Below are positions 17,220-25,348 of a stretch of DNA of 64,000 nt, in pieces. The position numbers were made by a program, and so were the translations under genes. The stretch is from Clostridia bacterium (GTDB lineage Bacteria > Bacillota > Clostridia > Oscillospirales > Acutalibacteraceae). The DNA is taken from assembly GCA_017521925.1 (NCBI GenBank), contig JAFXBG010000010.1:1-64000 (forward strand), read 5' to 3'. Under the pieces are notes generated by a model. That model was not told where the DNA came from. It saw nothing but the letters and a program-made list of their open reading frames with translations, and did not search any database. The first letter of the stretch is position 1. Each line of letters opens with the position of its first letter.

Positions 17220-18623
17220 ATGTGTGATAAAGAAACATCCAAAACAAAAGAGTTAAAAGAAAAACTGCTTTTAAGCACAAAAAGCGGCATAAAAAAGCTT
17301 TCTCAGGAGGAAATCGCAAAGGCTGATGCCTGGTGTGAGGATTACAAGGTATTCCTTGATAATTCCAAAACCGAGCGTGATGCAGTAGAATATTCCATTG
17401 CACTTTTAGAGAAAAACGGTTTTACAGAGTATGAGTGCGGTAAAAAGTATGTTGCCGGCGATAAGGTGTATATGAACAACCGCGGCAAGGCTTTAATTGC
17501 GGCTGTTATGGGCAAAAAGGGCGTGAGCGAGGGTACAAGACTTGCAATTGCTCACATCGACTCACCCAGAATTGACTTAAAGCCCAATCCTCTTTACGAA
17601 GCAAACGAGCTTGCACTTTTCAAGACTCATTACTACGGAGGCATCAGAAAGTACCAGTGGCTTGCAATGCCCTTGGCACTTCACGGTGTGGTGTCTCTTA
17701 TTGACGGCACAAATGTAAAGGTTAACTTTGGTGAAGATGAAAACGAGCCTGTGCTCTGTATTTCTGACCTTTTACCTCACCTTGCTTATGAGCAGGTAAC
17801 AAAACCCCTTAACAAGGCTTTTGACGGCGAGGACTTAAACGTTCTTGTTGGTTCACGCCCCTATAGCGACGAGGATGAAGCTGAGCTTGTTAAGCTTAAC
17901 GTTATGAATATTTTAAACCAGAAGTACGGCATTACTGAGGACGACTTCCTATCTGCCGAGCTTTGCTTAGTTCCTACTTATAAGACAAGAGATGTAGGTT
18001 TTGACAGAAGCTTGCTTGGCGGTTATGGTCACGATGATAAATGCTGTGCATATCCTGCTATTATGGCAGCTATTGACACAGAAATGCCTGAGTATACTGC
18101 TATTACAGTTCTTTGTGACAAAGAGGAAACAGGTTCTGACGGCAACACAGGTATGCAGAGTGACTTCCTCAGATATTTTATTTATGACCTTGCAAAGGCT
18201 GAGGGCGTAGAGGGTTATCACGCAATTTCTAAGAGCAAGTGCCTTTCTGCAGATGTTAATGCGGCTTACGACCCCACATACGCCAGTGCTTTTGAGGGCA
18301 GAAACTCCAGCTACCTCAATAAGGGCGTTGTAATTTCCAAGTATACAGGTCACGGCGGTAAGGGCGGTACAAGCGATGCTTCTGCCGAGTATATGGGCGA
18401 AGTGAGAACAATGCTTGAGAAAAACGGCATTATCTGGCAGGTAGGCGAGTTAGGCAGAGTTGACCTTGGCGGCGGCGGTACTATTGCAAAGTATATTGCA
18501 AATATGAACGTTGACACAGTAGACCTTGGTGTGCCTGTGCTTTCTATGCATGCACCCTTTGAGGTTATCTCAAAAATTGACATTTACATGGCTTATCGTG
18601 CATTTTTCTCATTTTTTGAGTAA
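17220..18623 (+). CDS. M18 family aminopeptidase
   Basis: A 467-residue dinuclear zinc metallopeptidase. Metal-site and catalytic segments include AHIDSPRIDLKP (about 113-124), GHDDKCCAYPAI, CDKEETGSDGNTG, DASAEYM and the C-terminal LSMHAPFEV. M18 enzymes release N-terminal, often acidic, residues from peptides in the cytoplasm. GGAGGT precedes the ATG. It stands alone, followed by tRNA-Arg. Confidence 0.94.
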   Translation: MCDKETSKTKELKEKLLLSTKSGIKKLSQEEIAKADAWCEDYKVFLDNSKTERDAVEYSIALLEKNGFTEYECGKKYVAGDKVYMNNRGKALIAAVMGKKGVSEGTRLAIAHIDSPRIDLKPNPLYEANELALFKTHYYGGIRKYQWLAMPLALHGVVSLIDGTNVKVNFGEDENEPVLCISDLLPHLAYEQVTKPLNKAFDGEDLNVLVGSRPYSDEDEAELVKLNVMNILNQKYGITEDDFLSAELCLVPTYKTRDVGFDRSLLGGYGHDDKCCAYPAIMAAIDTEMPEYTAITVLCDKEETGSDGNTGMQSDFLRYFIYDLAKAEGVEGYHAISKSKCLSADVNAAYDPTYASAFEGRNSSYLNKGVVISKYTGHGGKGGTSDASAEYMGEVRTMLEKNGIIWQVGELGRVDLGGGGTIAKYIANMNVDTVDLGVPVLSMHAPFEVISKIDIYMAYRAFFSFFE

Positions 18624-18708
18624 TTATTTTTAAGATTTCGGCATATTTACACTTGCTTTTTTAAAAGTTATGTGTTAATATAATTAGCGGTCGTTAAAAA
18701 CCGCTTAT

Positions 18709-18785
18709 GCGCTGCTAGCTCAGTTGGATAGAGTAACTGGCTACGAACCAGTAGGTCGAGGGTTCGAGTCCCCCGCAGCGCGCCA
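18709..18785 (+). tRNA. tRNA-Arg (anticodon ACG)
   Basis: A 77-nt cloverleaf. The acceptor arms GCGCTGC and GCAGCGC pair perfectly. The anticodon arm is CTGG-CTACGAA-CCAG with anticodon ACG. The T arm GGGGG-type stem encloses TTCGAGT, and CCA is encoded. ACG is read after deamination to ICG for CGU, CGC and CGA. Confidence 0.97.
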
Positions 18786-18787
18786 GG

Positions 18788-18819
18788 AAAACACAGTACC
18801 GAAAGGTGCTGTGTTTTTT
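18788..18819 (+). terminator. Terminator of tRNA-Arg
   Basis: A 10-bp stem (ACACAGTACC / GGTGCTGTGT, one G-U) with a GAAA tetraloop and a T6 run. Confidence 0.88.
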
Positions 18820-18902
18820 ATTTTTACGGCATGGTTTAAAATTTGTTTGGAATGTGAAATGTAGATGAATTTTAGGTAAAGTTGCTTTAAAAAAAATACG
18901 GT

Positions 18903-18913
18903 TGTGCTATAAT
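18903..18913 (+). promoter_or_regulatory. Extended -10 promoter of the Cthe_2159-like lipoprotein gene
   Basis: TGC followed by TATAAT gives an extended -10. A TTGCTT at 18882-18887 is 20 bp upstream, longer than ideal. It lies 22 bp before the start codon. Confidence 0.55.
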
Positions 18914-18934
18914 TTTTCCAGAAAGGGTGATATT

Positions 18935-20326
18935 ATGAAAAGGTTAACAATTTTTGCTGTTTTATTTAGTGTTTTGATTGTGTTCACAGCGTGTACAGCC
19001 GAGCAAGCTGAACCTGAGGCAGCTCCTGTAACAACCTCTGTGCCTGAGACTACGCAAGCTACAGTTGTTGATGACGGTATTGTGGACATAAGTCTTGGCG
19101 ACAATGAGATTTTAGTTGAGGGTATGGTTGCAGATTCTGATACAAGCAGTGAAGTATACATAGCGAAGGACATTGTTTATTATGAAGAAGGCAAGGACTT
19201 TACTTATGGCGAGGGTGATGAGTCTGAGGCTCATAGCAAAGCTGAGGCTGAGGACCACACTGTTGTTCACATAACACAGCCCGGTGAATACAGACTCAGC
19301 GGTAAACTGTCAAAGGGGCAGGTTGCCGTTGATTTAGGCGAGGATGCCGAGAAAAATCCCGAAGCAGTTGTAACCCTTATTCTGGACGGTGTTGACATTA
19401 CCTGTGACGTTGCACCCGGAGTGATTTTTTATAGTGTTTATGAGTGTTCGGATGCTGACGAAGAAAATGCAACCAATGATGTTGACACATCAGAGGCAGG
19501 TGCCAATGTTATAATTGCTGACGGCTCTGTAAATACCGTAAATGGCTCTTATGTTGCCAAGATTTACAAGCCTGAGAGTGTTGTGCTTGATGAAAGCGGT
19601 ACAGAGGTTGAGGATGCAAGCAAGCTTCATAAATATGACGGAGCTTTCTATTCAAAAATGTCAATGAACATAAACGGCGGTGAAGAGGGTACAGGTGTAC
19701 TTAATATCAATGCTGATAACGAGGGCCTTGATAGTGAACTTCATCTTACTGTCAACGGCGGTATTATCAATATCAACTCAGGCAATGACGGTATCAACAC
19801 CAATGAGGACTATGTTTCCGTTACCACCATAAACGGCGGTACAGTTAATATTGTTGTAAACGGCGAAACAGGTGAGGGCGATGGTATAGATTCCAACGGC
19901 TGGCTTGTTATTAATGGCGGAAATGTTAAAGCTGAGGCTTGTTCTTTCAGTGCAGATGCAGGTATTGACTCTGATATGGGTATCCATATAAACGGCGGTA
20001 CTGTTGTTGCAAGCGGAAGTATGCTTGACAGAATCGAGGACGGCGGTCAGACCAATGTAACCTTCAATTTTATTGAGAAACAAGGCGGAGAAACTCTTAC
20101 GGCAAAGAATTCTTCAGGTGAGGAAATTGCTGACATTGAGCTTGTAAATGATTGTTCTATGGTTCTTTACAGTAGTCCTGATTTATCGTCAGATGAAACC
20201 TATGCTCTTTACATTGCAGATGAACTGATAGCAGAAAGCGACAGCGGATTTATGGGCGGTCCCGGTGCAATGATGCATCCTGGCGGAGAAATGCCTCCTG
20301 AGGATGAGCCTCCTCATTGGAACTGA
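18935..20326 (+). CDS. Lipoprotein with Cthe_2159-type carbohydrate-binding beta-helix domain
   Basis: A 463-residue protein with a lipoprotein signal ending in VFTAC (Cys20), then a Thr/Glu/Pro linker. The core repeats INGG and glycine/asparagine-rich turns (NADNEGLDSELHLTVNGG, NSGNDGINTNEDYVSV, GEGDGIDSNGWLVINGG). This is typical of the DUF4353 / Cthe_2159 right-handed beta-helix that binds acidic polysaccharides such as polygalacturonate. The C-terminus is rich in Gly, Met and Pro. It is likely surface-attached. The ATG at 18935 follows GAAAGGGTG; the in-frame ATG 33 bp upstream lies within the promoter. Confidence 0.87.
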   Translation: MKRLTIFAVLFSVLIVFTACTAEQAEPEAAPVTTSVPETTQATVVDDGIVDISLGDNEILVEGMVADSDTSSEVYIAKDIVYYEEGKDFTYGEGDESEAHSKAEAEDHTVVHITQPGEYRLSGKLSKGQVAVDLGEDAEKNPEAVVTLILDGVDITCDVAPGVIFYSVYECSDADEENATNDVDTSEAGANVIIADGSVNTVNGSYVAKIYKPESVVLDESGTEVEDASKLHKYDGAFYSKMSMNINGGEEGTGVLNINADNEGLDSELHLTVNGGIININSGNDGINTNEDYVSVTTINGGTVNIVVNGETGEGDGIDSNGWLVINGGNVKAEACSFSADAGIDSDMGIHINGGTVVASGSMLDRIEDGGQTNVTFNFIEKQGGETLTAKNSSGEEIADIELVNDCSMVLYSSPDLSSDETYALYIADELIAESDSGFMGGPGAMMHPGGEMPPEDEPPHWN

Positions 20327-20368
20327 TATATGGTTTAGTTTCAGTTTAATTAATAACATAATAAAAGG

Positions 20369-20406
20369 GGATGACTTGCTGTTTTCAGCGAGCCATCCTC
20401 TCTTTT
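20369..20406 (+). terminator. Terminator downstream of the Cthe_2159-like gene
   Basis: A 13-bp stem with one mismatch and one G-U (GGATGACTTGCTG / CAGCGAGCCATCC) around TTTT, followed by TCTCTTTT. Confidence 0.8.
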
Positions 20407-20558
20407 CATTTTCTGTACTCTTTTAGTTTTAATATACCTTTTACCCATTTGGTTTTACAGATGTGATGCAATATATAAGTTTATTTGAATACATAATACG
20501 GCAAAAAAACGCTTTATCTGAAAATTGCACTTAAAATCTTATCTTTTTTACGCAAATG

Positions 20559-20587
20559 TTTACATATTATGTATTTTATGTTAATAT
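20559..20587 (+). promoter_or_regulatory. Promoter of the HdeD-like gene and ABC exporter
   Basis: TTTACA and TAATAT are separated by 17 bp, 26 bp before the start codon. The preceding 20407-20558 is AT-rich with no gene. Confidence 0.65.
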
Positions 20588-20613
20588 AAAATAAAAATAT
20601 AAGGAGTGTCATT

Positions 20614-21156
20614 ATGAAAGTGTTCAACTGTATTTTAGGCATTTTTGCAATTTTCGGTTCAATCTACTGTATGTTTTTTCCCGGTGCAACTTTTTTAAGC
20701 AGTGGTTGGATAGTTGCAATCCTGTTGGGTATGCTTGGTGTGTGCAGTATTTTTGAGTATGCAGCAAACCGTAAAAAGGCTGAAAAATCAAACACAAAGC
20801 TTGTAGCTTCAGGTGTTGTGGGTCTTGTTTTCGGTATTATTGCAGCAGTGTTATCTTTGCTTGCATTGTTCTTCCCTCAGGTTCGCGGTATTCTTGATAT
20901 CACAATCCTGCTTATGTTTGTGCTTTGGCTTGTATATTCAGGTGTTGCCGGTATTTTTGGTGCAATTGCACAGAAAAAACTTACAGAGCGCAAGATGTGG
21001 GTGTTCACTCTTGTTATGAGCATTTTACTTGTTTTAACAGGTCTTTATGCTGCAACTCATCTCTTGTATGCTGCTTTTGCAATCGGTTTTATGGTTGGCA
21101 TTGAACTTATGGTGTACGGTATCAGACTTTTGTTGTCCGTATTTGAAAAAGAATGA
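20614..21156 (+). CDS. HdeD/DUF308-like integral membrane protein
   Basis: A 180-residue protein with about six hydrophobic segments arranged in pairs. They run from the N-terminal FNCILGIFAIFGSIYCMFF to LLYAAFAIGFMVGIELMVYG. Short GI/GL turns between helices and the FFPG motif after the first helix fit the HdeD (DUF308) family. Function in Gram-positives is unknown; in E. coli HdeD is linked to acid resistance. AAGGAG precedes the ATG. The ABC exporter pair follows 18 bp later and may share the transcript. Confidence 0.8.
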   Translation: MKVFNCILGIFAIFGSIYCMFFPGATFLSSGWIVAILLGMLGVCSIFEYAANRKKAEKSNTKLVASGVVGLVFGIIAAVLSLLALFFPQVRGILDITILLMFVLWLVYSGVAGIFGAIAQKKLTERKMWVFTLVMSILLVLTGLYAATHLLYAAFAIGFMVGIELMVYGIRLLLSVFEKE

Positions 21157-21174
21157 TTTAAAGGTGATTTTTAA

Positions 21175-22905
21175 ATGAAGTGTGTATTTAAAGAGCTCGG
21201 CCGATATAAGAAAGAGCTTTTGCTTATTGTTCTTACCGTTCTGGGCACAACTCTTTCCGCATTGGGCTTACCGTCACTTCTGATGCGTCTTATTGATGTT
21301 GCTATTCCAAACGAGGATATGGCAATGGTGCTGAGAGTTGGCGGATTTATGATTGCCCTTGTAATTTTCGGACTTTTATGCGGCGTTGCTACAAGCCGCC
21401 TTTCTGCAACGGTTTCTATGGGTGTGGGCAGAAATTTAAGAAGTAAGATTTTTGAGAAGGTTCAGTATTTCTCTCAGACAGAAATCGACAGATTCTCTGC
21501 TTCTTCTCTTATTACAAGAACAAACAATGATATTTCTCAGGTGCAGGTTTTCCTTAACCAGTGCCTCAGGATTGCTGTTCAGGCACCTATTATGTGTGTC
21601 TGCGGTGTTGTGCTTGCGATTTCAAGCTCTCCGCAGCTTTCAGGTGTTCTTGTTATTTCAATTCCTCTTATGGCAATTGTGCTTGTTGCAATTGCTAAGA
21701 TTGCGGTGCCGCTTTCTACAAAAATTCAGGTAAAAATGGACCGTATTAATCTTGTTATGCGTGAAAAGCTTACAGGTGTGCGTGTAATCCGTGCATTCGG
21801 TACAGTGGACTTTGAGTCACAGAAGTTTGAGGCAATCAATCGTGATTACCAGAAAACAAACAAAAAGCTTCAGCGTACAACAAACCTTGTTATGCCTGTG
21901 CTTTTTATCATTCTTCCTCTTACTGCAGCTTTGGTAATGCTTATGGCTGCTAACCAGAGCCTTAACAAGGGAATTGATTATACAATCGGCGAGGTTATGG
22001 CTATTATTCAGTACATTATGCAGATTATGATGGCTGTAATTATGCTTACCATGGTTTTTGTTATGCTTCCCCGTGCATCAACTGCAGCTGCACGCGCAAA
22101 AGAGGTTCTCGATACAGAGCCTTCTATCAAGAATAAAGAGAATACCAAGGATAACACCCAAAAACGTGGTTACCTTACATTCAAGAACGTTTCATTTACT
22201 TACCCCGGTGCAGATGTGCCTGCAATTAAGGGCCTTTCCTTTGAGGCTAAGCCCGGTGAAACTACTGCAATTATAGGCGGTACGGGTATGGGTAAATCAA
22301 CAGTTGTTAACCTTATCCCACGTCTTTATGATGTAACCGAGGGTCAGGTATTGGTTGACGATGTTGATGTAAGGGACTACGATATGGAAGTCTTAAGAAA
22401 CAAAATCGGTTTTGTTCCTCAGAAGGCTGTGCTTTTTGCAGGTACTATTGACTCCAACATTCAGTTCGGTGACAGAAATGCTGACGAGGACAGAATAGAA
22501 GAGGCAGTTAAGATTGCCCAGTCCTATGACTTTGTTATGAAGAAGGACGGCGGCTTTAATGCACCAATCTCTCAGGGCGGTACAAACTGCTCAGGCGGAC
22601 AGCGTCAGCGTCTTGCAATTGCCCGTGCTATTGTAAGAAAGCCTGAGATTTACGTATTTGACGACAGCTTCTCTGCTCTTGACTTTAAGACCGACAAGTC
22701 CCTTCGTCAGGCACTTTCAAAAGAAACAGAGGATGCAACGGTTGTTATTGTTGCACAGAGAATCAGCACAATTATCGATGCTGACAGAATTATTGTTATT
22801 GAAAACGGTCAGGTTGCAGGTATGGGAACTCATAAGGAGCTTCTTGAGACCTGCGATGTTTACAAAGAAATTGTAGATTCTCAGATGAGTAAGGAGGAAA
22901 AGTGA
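21175..22905 (+). CDS. ABC exporter half-transporter with degenerate catalytic site (subunit 1)
   Basis: A 576-residue protein with an N-terminal six-helix exporter domain and a C-terminal ATPase. Walker A is GGTGMGKST (about 368-376) and the signature is SGGQRQRLAIARA. The Walker B region reads VFDDSFSALD, so the usual catalytic glutamate is aspartate. With its partner's altered signature this fits a heterodimeric exporter with one degenerate and one active ATP site, as in BmrCD or TM287/288. Substrate is unknown; drug or peptide/lipid export is typical. Its stop overlaps the partner gene. Confidence 0.93.
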   Translation: MKCVFKELGRYKKELLLIVLTVLGTTLSALGLPSLLMRLIDVAIPNEDMAMVLRVGGFMIALVIFGLLCGVATSRLSATVSMGVGRNLRSKIFEKVQYFSQTEIDRFSASSLITRTNNDISQVQVFLNQCLRIAVQAPIMCVCGVVLAISSSPQLSGVLVISIPLMAIVLVAIAKIAVPLSTKIQVKMDRINLVMREKLTGVRVIRAFGTVDFESQKFEAINRDYQKTNKKLQRTTNLVMPVLFIILPLTAALVMLMAANQSLNKGIDYTIGEVMAIIQYIMQIMMAVIMLTMVFVMLPRASTAAARAKEVLDTEPSIKNKENTKDNTQKRGYLTFKNVSFTYPGADVPAIKGLSFEAKPGETTAIIGGTGMGKSTVVNLIPRLYDVTEGQVLVDDVDVRDYDMEVLRNKIGFVPQKAVLFAGTIDSNIQFGDRNADEDRIEEAVKIAQSYDFVMKKDGGFNAPISQGGTNCSGGQRQRLAIARAIVRKPEIYVFDDSFSALDFKTDKSLRQALSKETEDATVVIVAQRISTIIDADRIIVIENGQVAGMGTHKELLETCDVYKEIVDSQMSKEEK

Positions 22906-24683
22906 TGATTAAGAAGAAGAAAACCTCCACTCAGAAGGGAACATACAAAAGACTGTTCTCCTATATGAAGCCTTACAGGGGCAAGCTTATATTGGCAGTT
23001 ATTCTTATTATGCTGGCAAATATTGCCTATGCACTTGCACCTCTCTTTATGGGTAATGCTACAAACTTCTTAGCCCTTGTTCTGGAAAACGGCAGGGCAG
23101 CTCAGGCAGGTGCAGACTTTCTGATGTTCCTGGCTCTTATGGGCGGTGCTTACGGACTTAACTCTGTGTTCTCTTACATTGGTACAAGCCTTATCGTAAG
23201 TGTTACTGAGAATACAATTTACGACCTGAGAAAAAAGGTCGACTATAAGCTTTCAAAGCTTCCTTTGAATTACTACGATACAAACTCCTACGGCGACATT
23301 TTAAGCCGTATTACAAATGATGTTGACACTGTTTCAAGCTCATTACAGCAGAGCATTTATCAGATTTTAAATGCATTCTTCACAATTGTAATTATCCTCA
23401 TTATTATGCTTAACATCAGCGGTGTGCTTACCTTTGTAGGACTTGCGGCTATTCCCGTGGCACTTCTGGTAGCTTCCAAAATTGCCAAAAAAAGTAAGGC
23501 TAAGTTTGATGCTCAGCAGAAGAAAACAGGCGAATTAAACGGCTTTGTTGAGGAGTATTACTCAGGCCACAATGTTGTGACTGTTTTTGGCAGAGAAGAT
23601 ACAGTTATAGACGAATTTGAGACTACCAACGAAGACCTTTATGAGGCTTCAAAAGAGGGTCAGTTCCTTTCAGGCACATTAATGCCCATTATGCAGAACA
23701 CAACAAACCTTGGTTATGCACTTGTTTGTGTTGTGGGTGCAATTATTGCGATTTTGGGCGGGCTTTCAATCGGTATGATTCAGTCCTTTACTCTTTATCT
23801 TCGCCAGTTCTCTCAGCCTCTTACACAGGTAATGCAGATTACAAACATTATACAGTCCACAGGCTCTGCAGCTGCAAGGATTTTTGAGTTCCTGGATGAG
23901 GAAGAGGAAGTTCCCGATACAGAAAATCCCCAGTTCCCCAAAGAGCTTAAAGGTCAGGTTACGTTTGACCACATCCGCTTCGGCTATTTACCTCACCAGA
24001 CTCTTATCCACGACCTTGATATTAAGATAGGTGCAGGTGAAAAGACTGCTATCGTTGGCCCCACAGGTGCAGGTAAGACAACACTCATAAACCTCATTAT
24101 GCGTTTTTACGACGTAAGAAGCGGCGGTATTAAGATTGACGGTGTTGATATCCGCGATATGGAGAGAAAGAGGCTTCGCGAAATCTTCGGTATGGTTTTA
24201 CAGGATACATGGCTTTATAACGGCACAATCATGGAGAACATCCGTTACGGTAAGCTTTCGGCTACTGACGAAGAGGTTATGGAAGCTGCTAAGAAAGCAA
24301 GGGCAGATGCCTTTATCCGCACACTTCCGGGAGGCTACAACTTTGTGCTTCAGGAGGGTGCTTCTAACATTGCTCAGGGACAGCGACAGCTCTTAACAAT
24401 TGCAAGAGCTATGCTTAACAATCCTCCTATTCTTATCCTTGACGAGGCTACATCCTCAGTTGATACCCGTACAGAGGTTATGATTCAGGAGGCTATGACC
24501 GAGATGATGAAGGGCAAGACTTCTTTTGTAATCGCTCACAGACTTTCAACCATTAAGGATGCCGAGAATATCCTTTATATGCAGGACGGCGATATCTTAG
24601 AGGTAGGTAATCACGAAGAACTTATGGCTAAAGACGGCCTTTACGCAAAACTTTATAACTCTCAGTTTTCTGATAACGACTAA
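22905..24683 (+). CDS. ABC exporter half-transporter (subunit 2)
   Basis: A 592-residue exporter half-transporter. The transmembrane domain is followed by an ATPase with Walker A GPTGAGKTT and canonical Walker B with glutamate (ILILDEATSSVD). The signature is altered (AQGQRQLLTIARA instead of SGGQ). This is the reciprocal pattern to subunit 1, so the pair should form one catalytically competent site. The ATG at 22905 overlaps the previous stop (TGATG) and follows AAGGAGG; a GTG one codon earlier is less likely. Confidence 0.93.
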   Translation: MIKKKKTSTQKGTYKRLFSYMKPYRGKLILAVILIMLANIAYALAPLFMGNATNFLALVLENGRAAQAGADFLMFLALMGGAYGLNSVFSYIGTSLIVSVTENTIYDLRKKVDYKLSKLPLNYYDTNSYGDILSRITNDVDTVSSSLQQSIYQILNAFFTIVIILIIMLNISGVLTFVGLAAIPVALLVASKIAKKSKAKFDAQQKKTGELNGFVEEYYSGHNVVTVFGREDTVIDEFETTNEDLYEASKEGQFLSGTLMPIMQNTTNLGYALVCVVGAIIAILGGLSIGMIQSFTLYLRQFSQPLTQVMQITNIIQSTGSAAARIFEFLDEEEEVPDTENPQFPKELKGQVTFDHIRFGYLPHQTLIHDLDIKIGAGEKTAIVGPTGAGKTTLINLIMRFYDVRSGGIKIDGVDIRDMERKRLREIFGMVLQDTWLYNGTIMENIRYGKLSATDEEVMEAAKKARADAFIRTLPGGYNFVLQEGASNIAQGQRQLLTIARAMLNNPPILILDEATSSVDTRTEVMIQEAMTEMMKGKTSFVIAHRLSTIKDAENILYMQDGDILEVGNHEELMAKDGLYAKLYNSQFSDND

Positions 24684-24702
24684 CACAATATTTTAAGTAA
24701 TT

Positions 24703-24741
24703 AACTGACACTGTTTTGAAAAAAGCGGTGTCAGTTTTTTT
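24703..24741 (+). terminator. Terminator of the ABC exporter operon
   Basis: A 9-bp stem (CTGACACTG / CGGTGTCAG, one G-U) with a 12-nt A-rich loop, followed by T7. The 24742-24970 stretch beyond it is AT-rich and I see no gene in it. Confidence 0.85.
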
Positions 24742-24971
24742 ATAATCTTATTGCAGTTTTGCAGGTCAGATAACACTTGTGCTTAAAAGGTGTTGTCTTT
24801 GCATATGAACCGCCAATTGCTTCAAGCGACACTTGCGGTGTGTTTTTTATAGTTTATAGCTTAAACTTTTGCTCTCTGAAATCAATAATATCTTAAACTT
24901 CAGGATGTAATCAGCTTACCTCGTGCATATAATATAGAAACAGATGTATATCTGAAAAATTAAAAAAAGCC

Positions 24972-25000
24972 TTGACATTTGGAAAATAATGTACTAAAAT
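24972..25000 (+). promoter_or_regulatory. Promoter of the T-box leader
   Basis: A consensus TTGACA and TAAAAT are separated by 17 bp. Transcription would begin near 25007, just before stem I of the T-box. Confidence 0.85.
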
Positions 25001-25017
25001 ATTTACAAATTTGAATA

Positions 25018-25295
25018 TCACAAATAACGACTATGACGAAGACGGTCGGAATGTTAAGCTTTACAGAGAGTTGTCGGGTGGTGCGAGGCAACGGTGAATC
25101 CTTCCAATGACCCATCACTTCTGAGTCGGAGGACCGAAAGGCTTTTTGTTGAGTAGACTCCTTCCGTATTGCTGCGTAAAAGCAAAGGGCTTGTTAGAGC
25201 TCGGTAAGTGACGGAATGAATTTTCCGTAATTTGAGTGGTACCGCGGGTTTAATAACTCGTCTCAAAAGTTTTCTTTTGGGACGGGTTTTTTGTT
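25018..25295 (+). promoter_or_regulatory. T-box riboswitch, predicted specifier ATC (isoleucine)
   Basis: The leader has all T-box landmarks. The stem I base has the kink-turn ATGAC, then GAAG (25038-25041) pairing with CTTC (25118-25121). AGAGAG is at 25065-25070, and the distal loop GGGTGGTGCGA is closed by TTGTC/GGCAA. The T-box sequence TGGTACCGCGG is at 25237-25247. The 3' side of the specifier loop reads ATC-A immediately before CTTC-TGAG, the standard register, so the codon is ATC (25114-25116). Uncharged tRNA-Ile should promote antitermination. The call of T-box is secure; the amino acid identity is my structural inference. Confidence 0.9.
25256..25293 (+). terminator. T-box-controlled terminator
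   Basis: A 14-bp stem (ACTCGTCTCAAAAG / CTTTTGGGACGGGT, G-U pairs) around TTTT, followed by a T6 run. Its 5' side follows closely the T-box sequence needed for the competing antiterminator. Confidence 0.85.
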
Positions 25296-25348
25296 TTATT
25301 CAAATTAGTAACCATTACAAATAGTCATATTCGAAAGGAGACAGCAAA

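Noticed and set aside
18882..18913. A standard -35/-10 promoter for the lipoprotein gene
   Set aside because: TTGCTT and TATAAT are 20 bp apart, too far for confidence; only the extended -10 element is reported.
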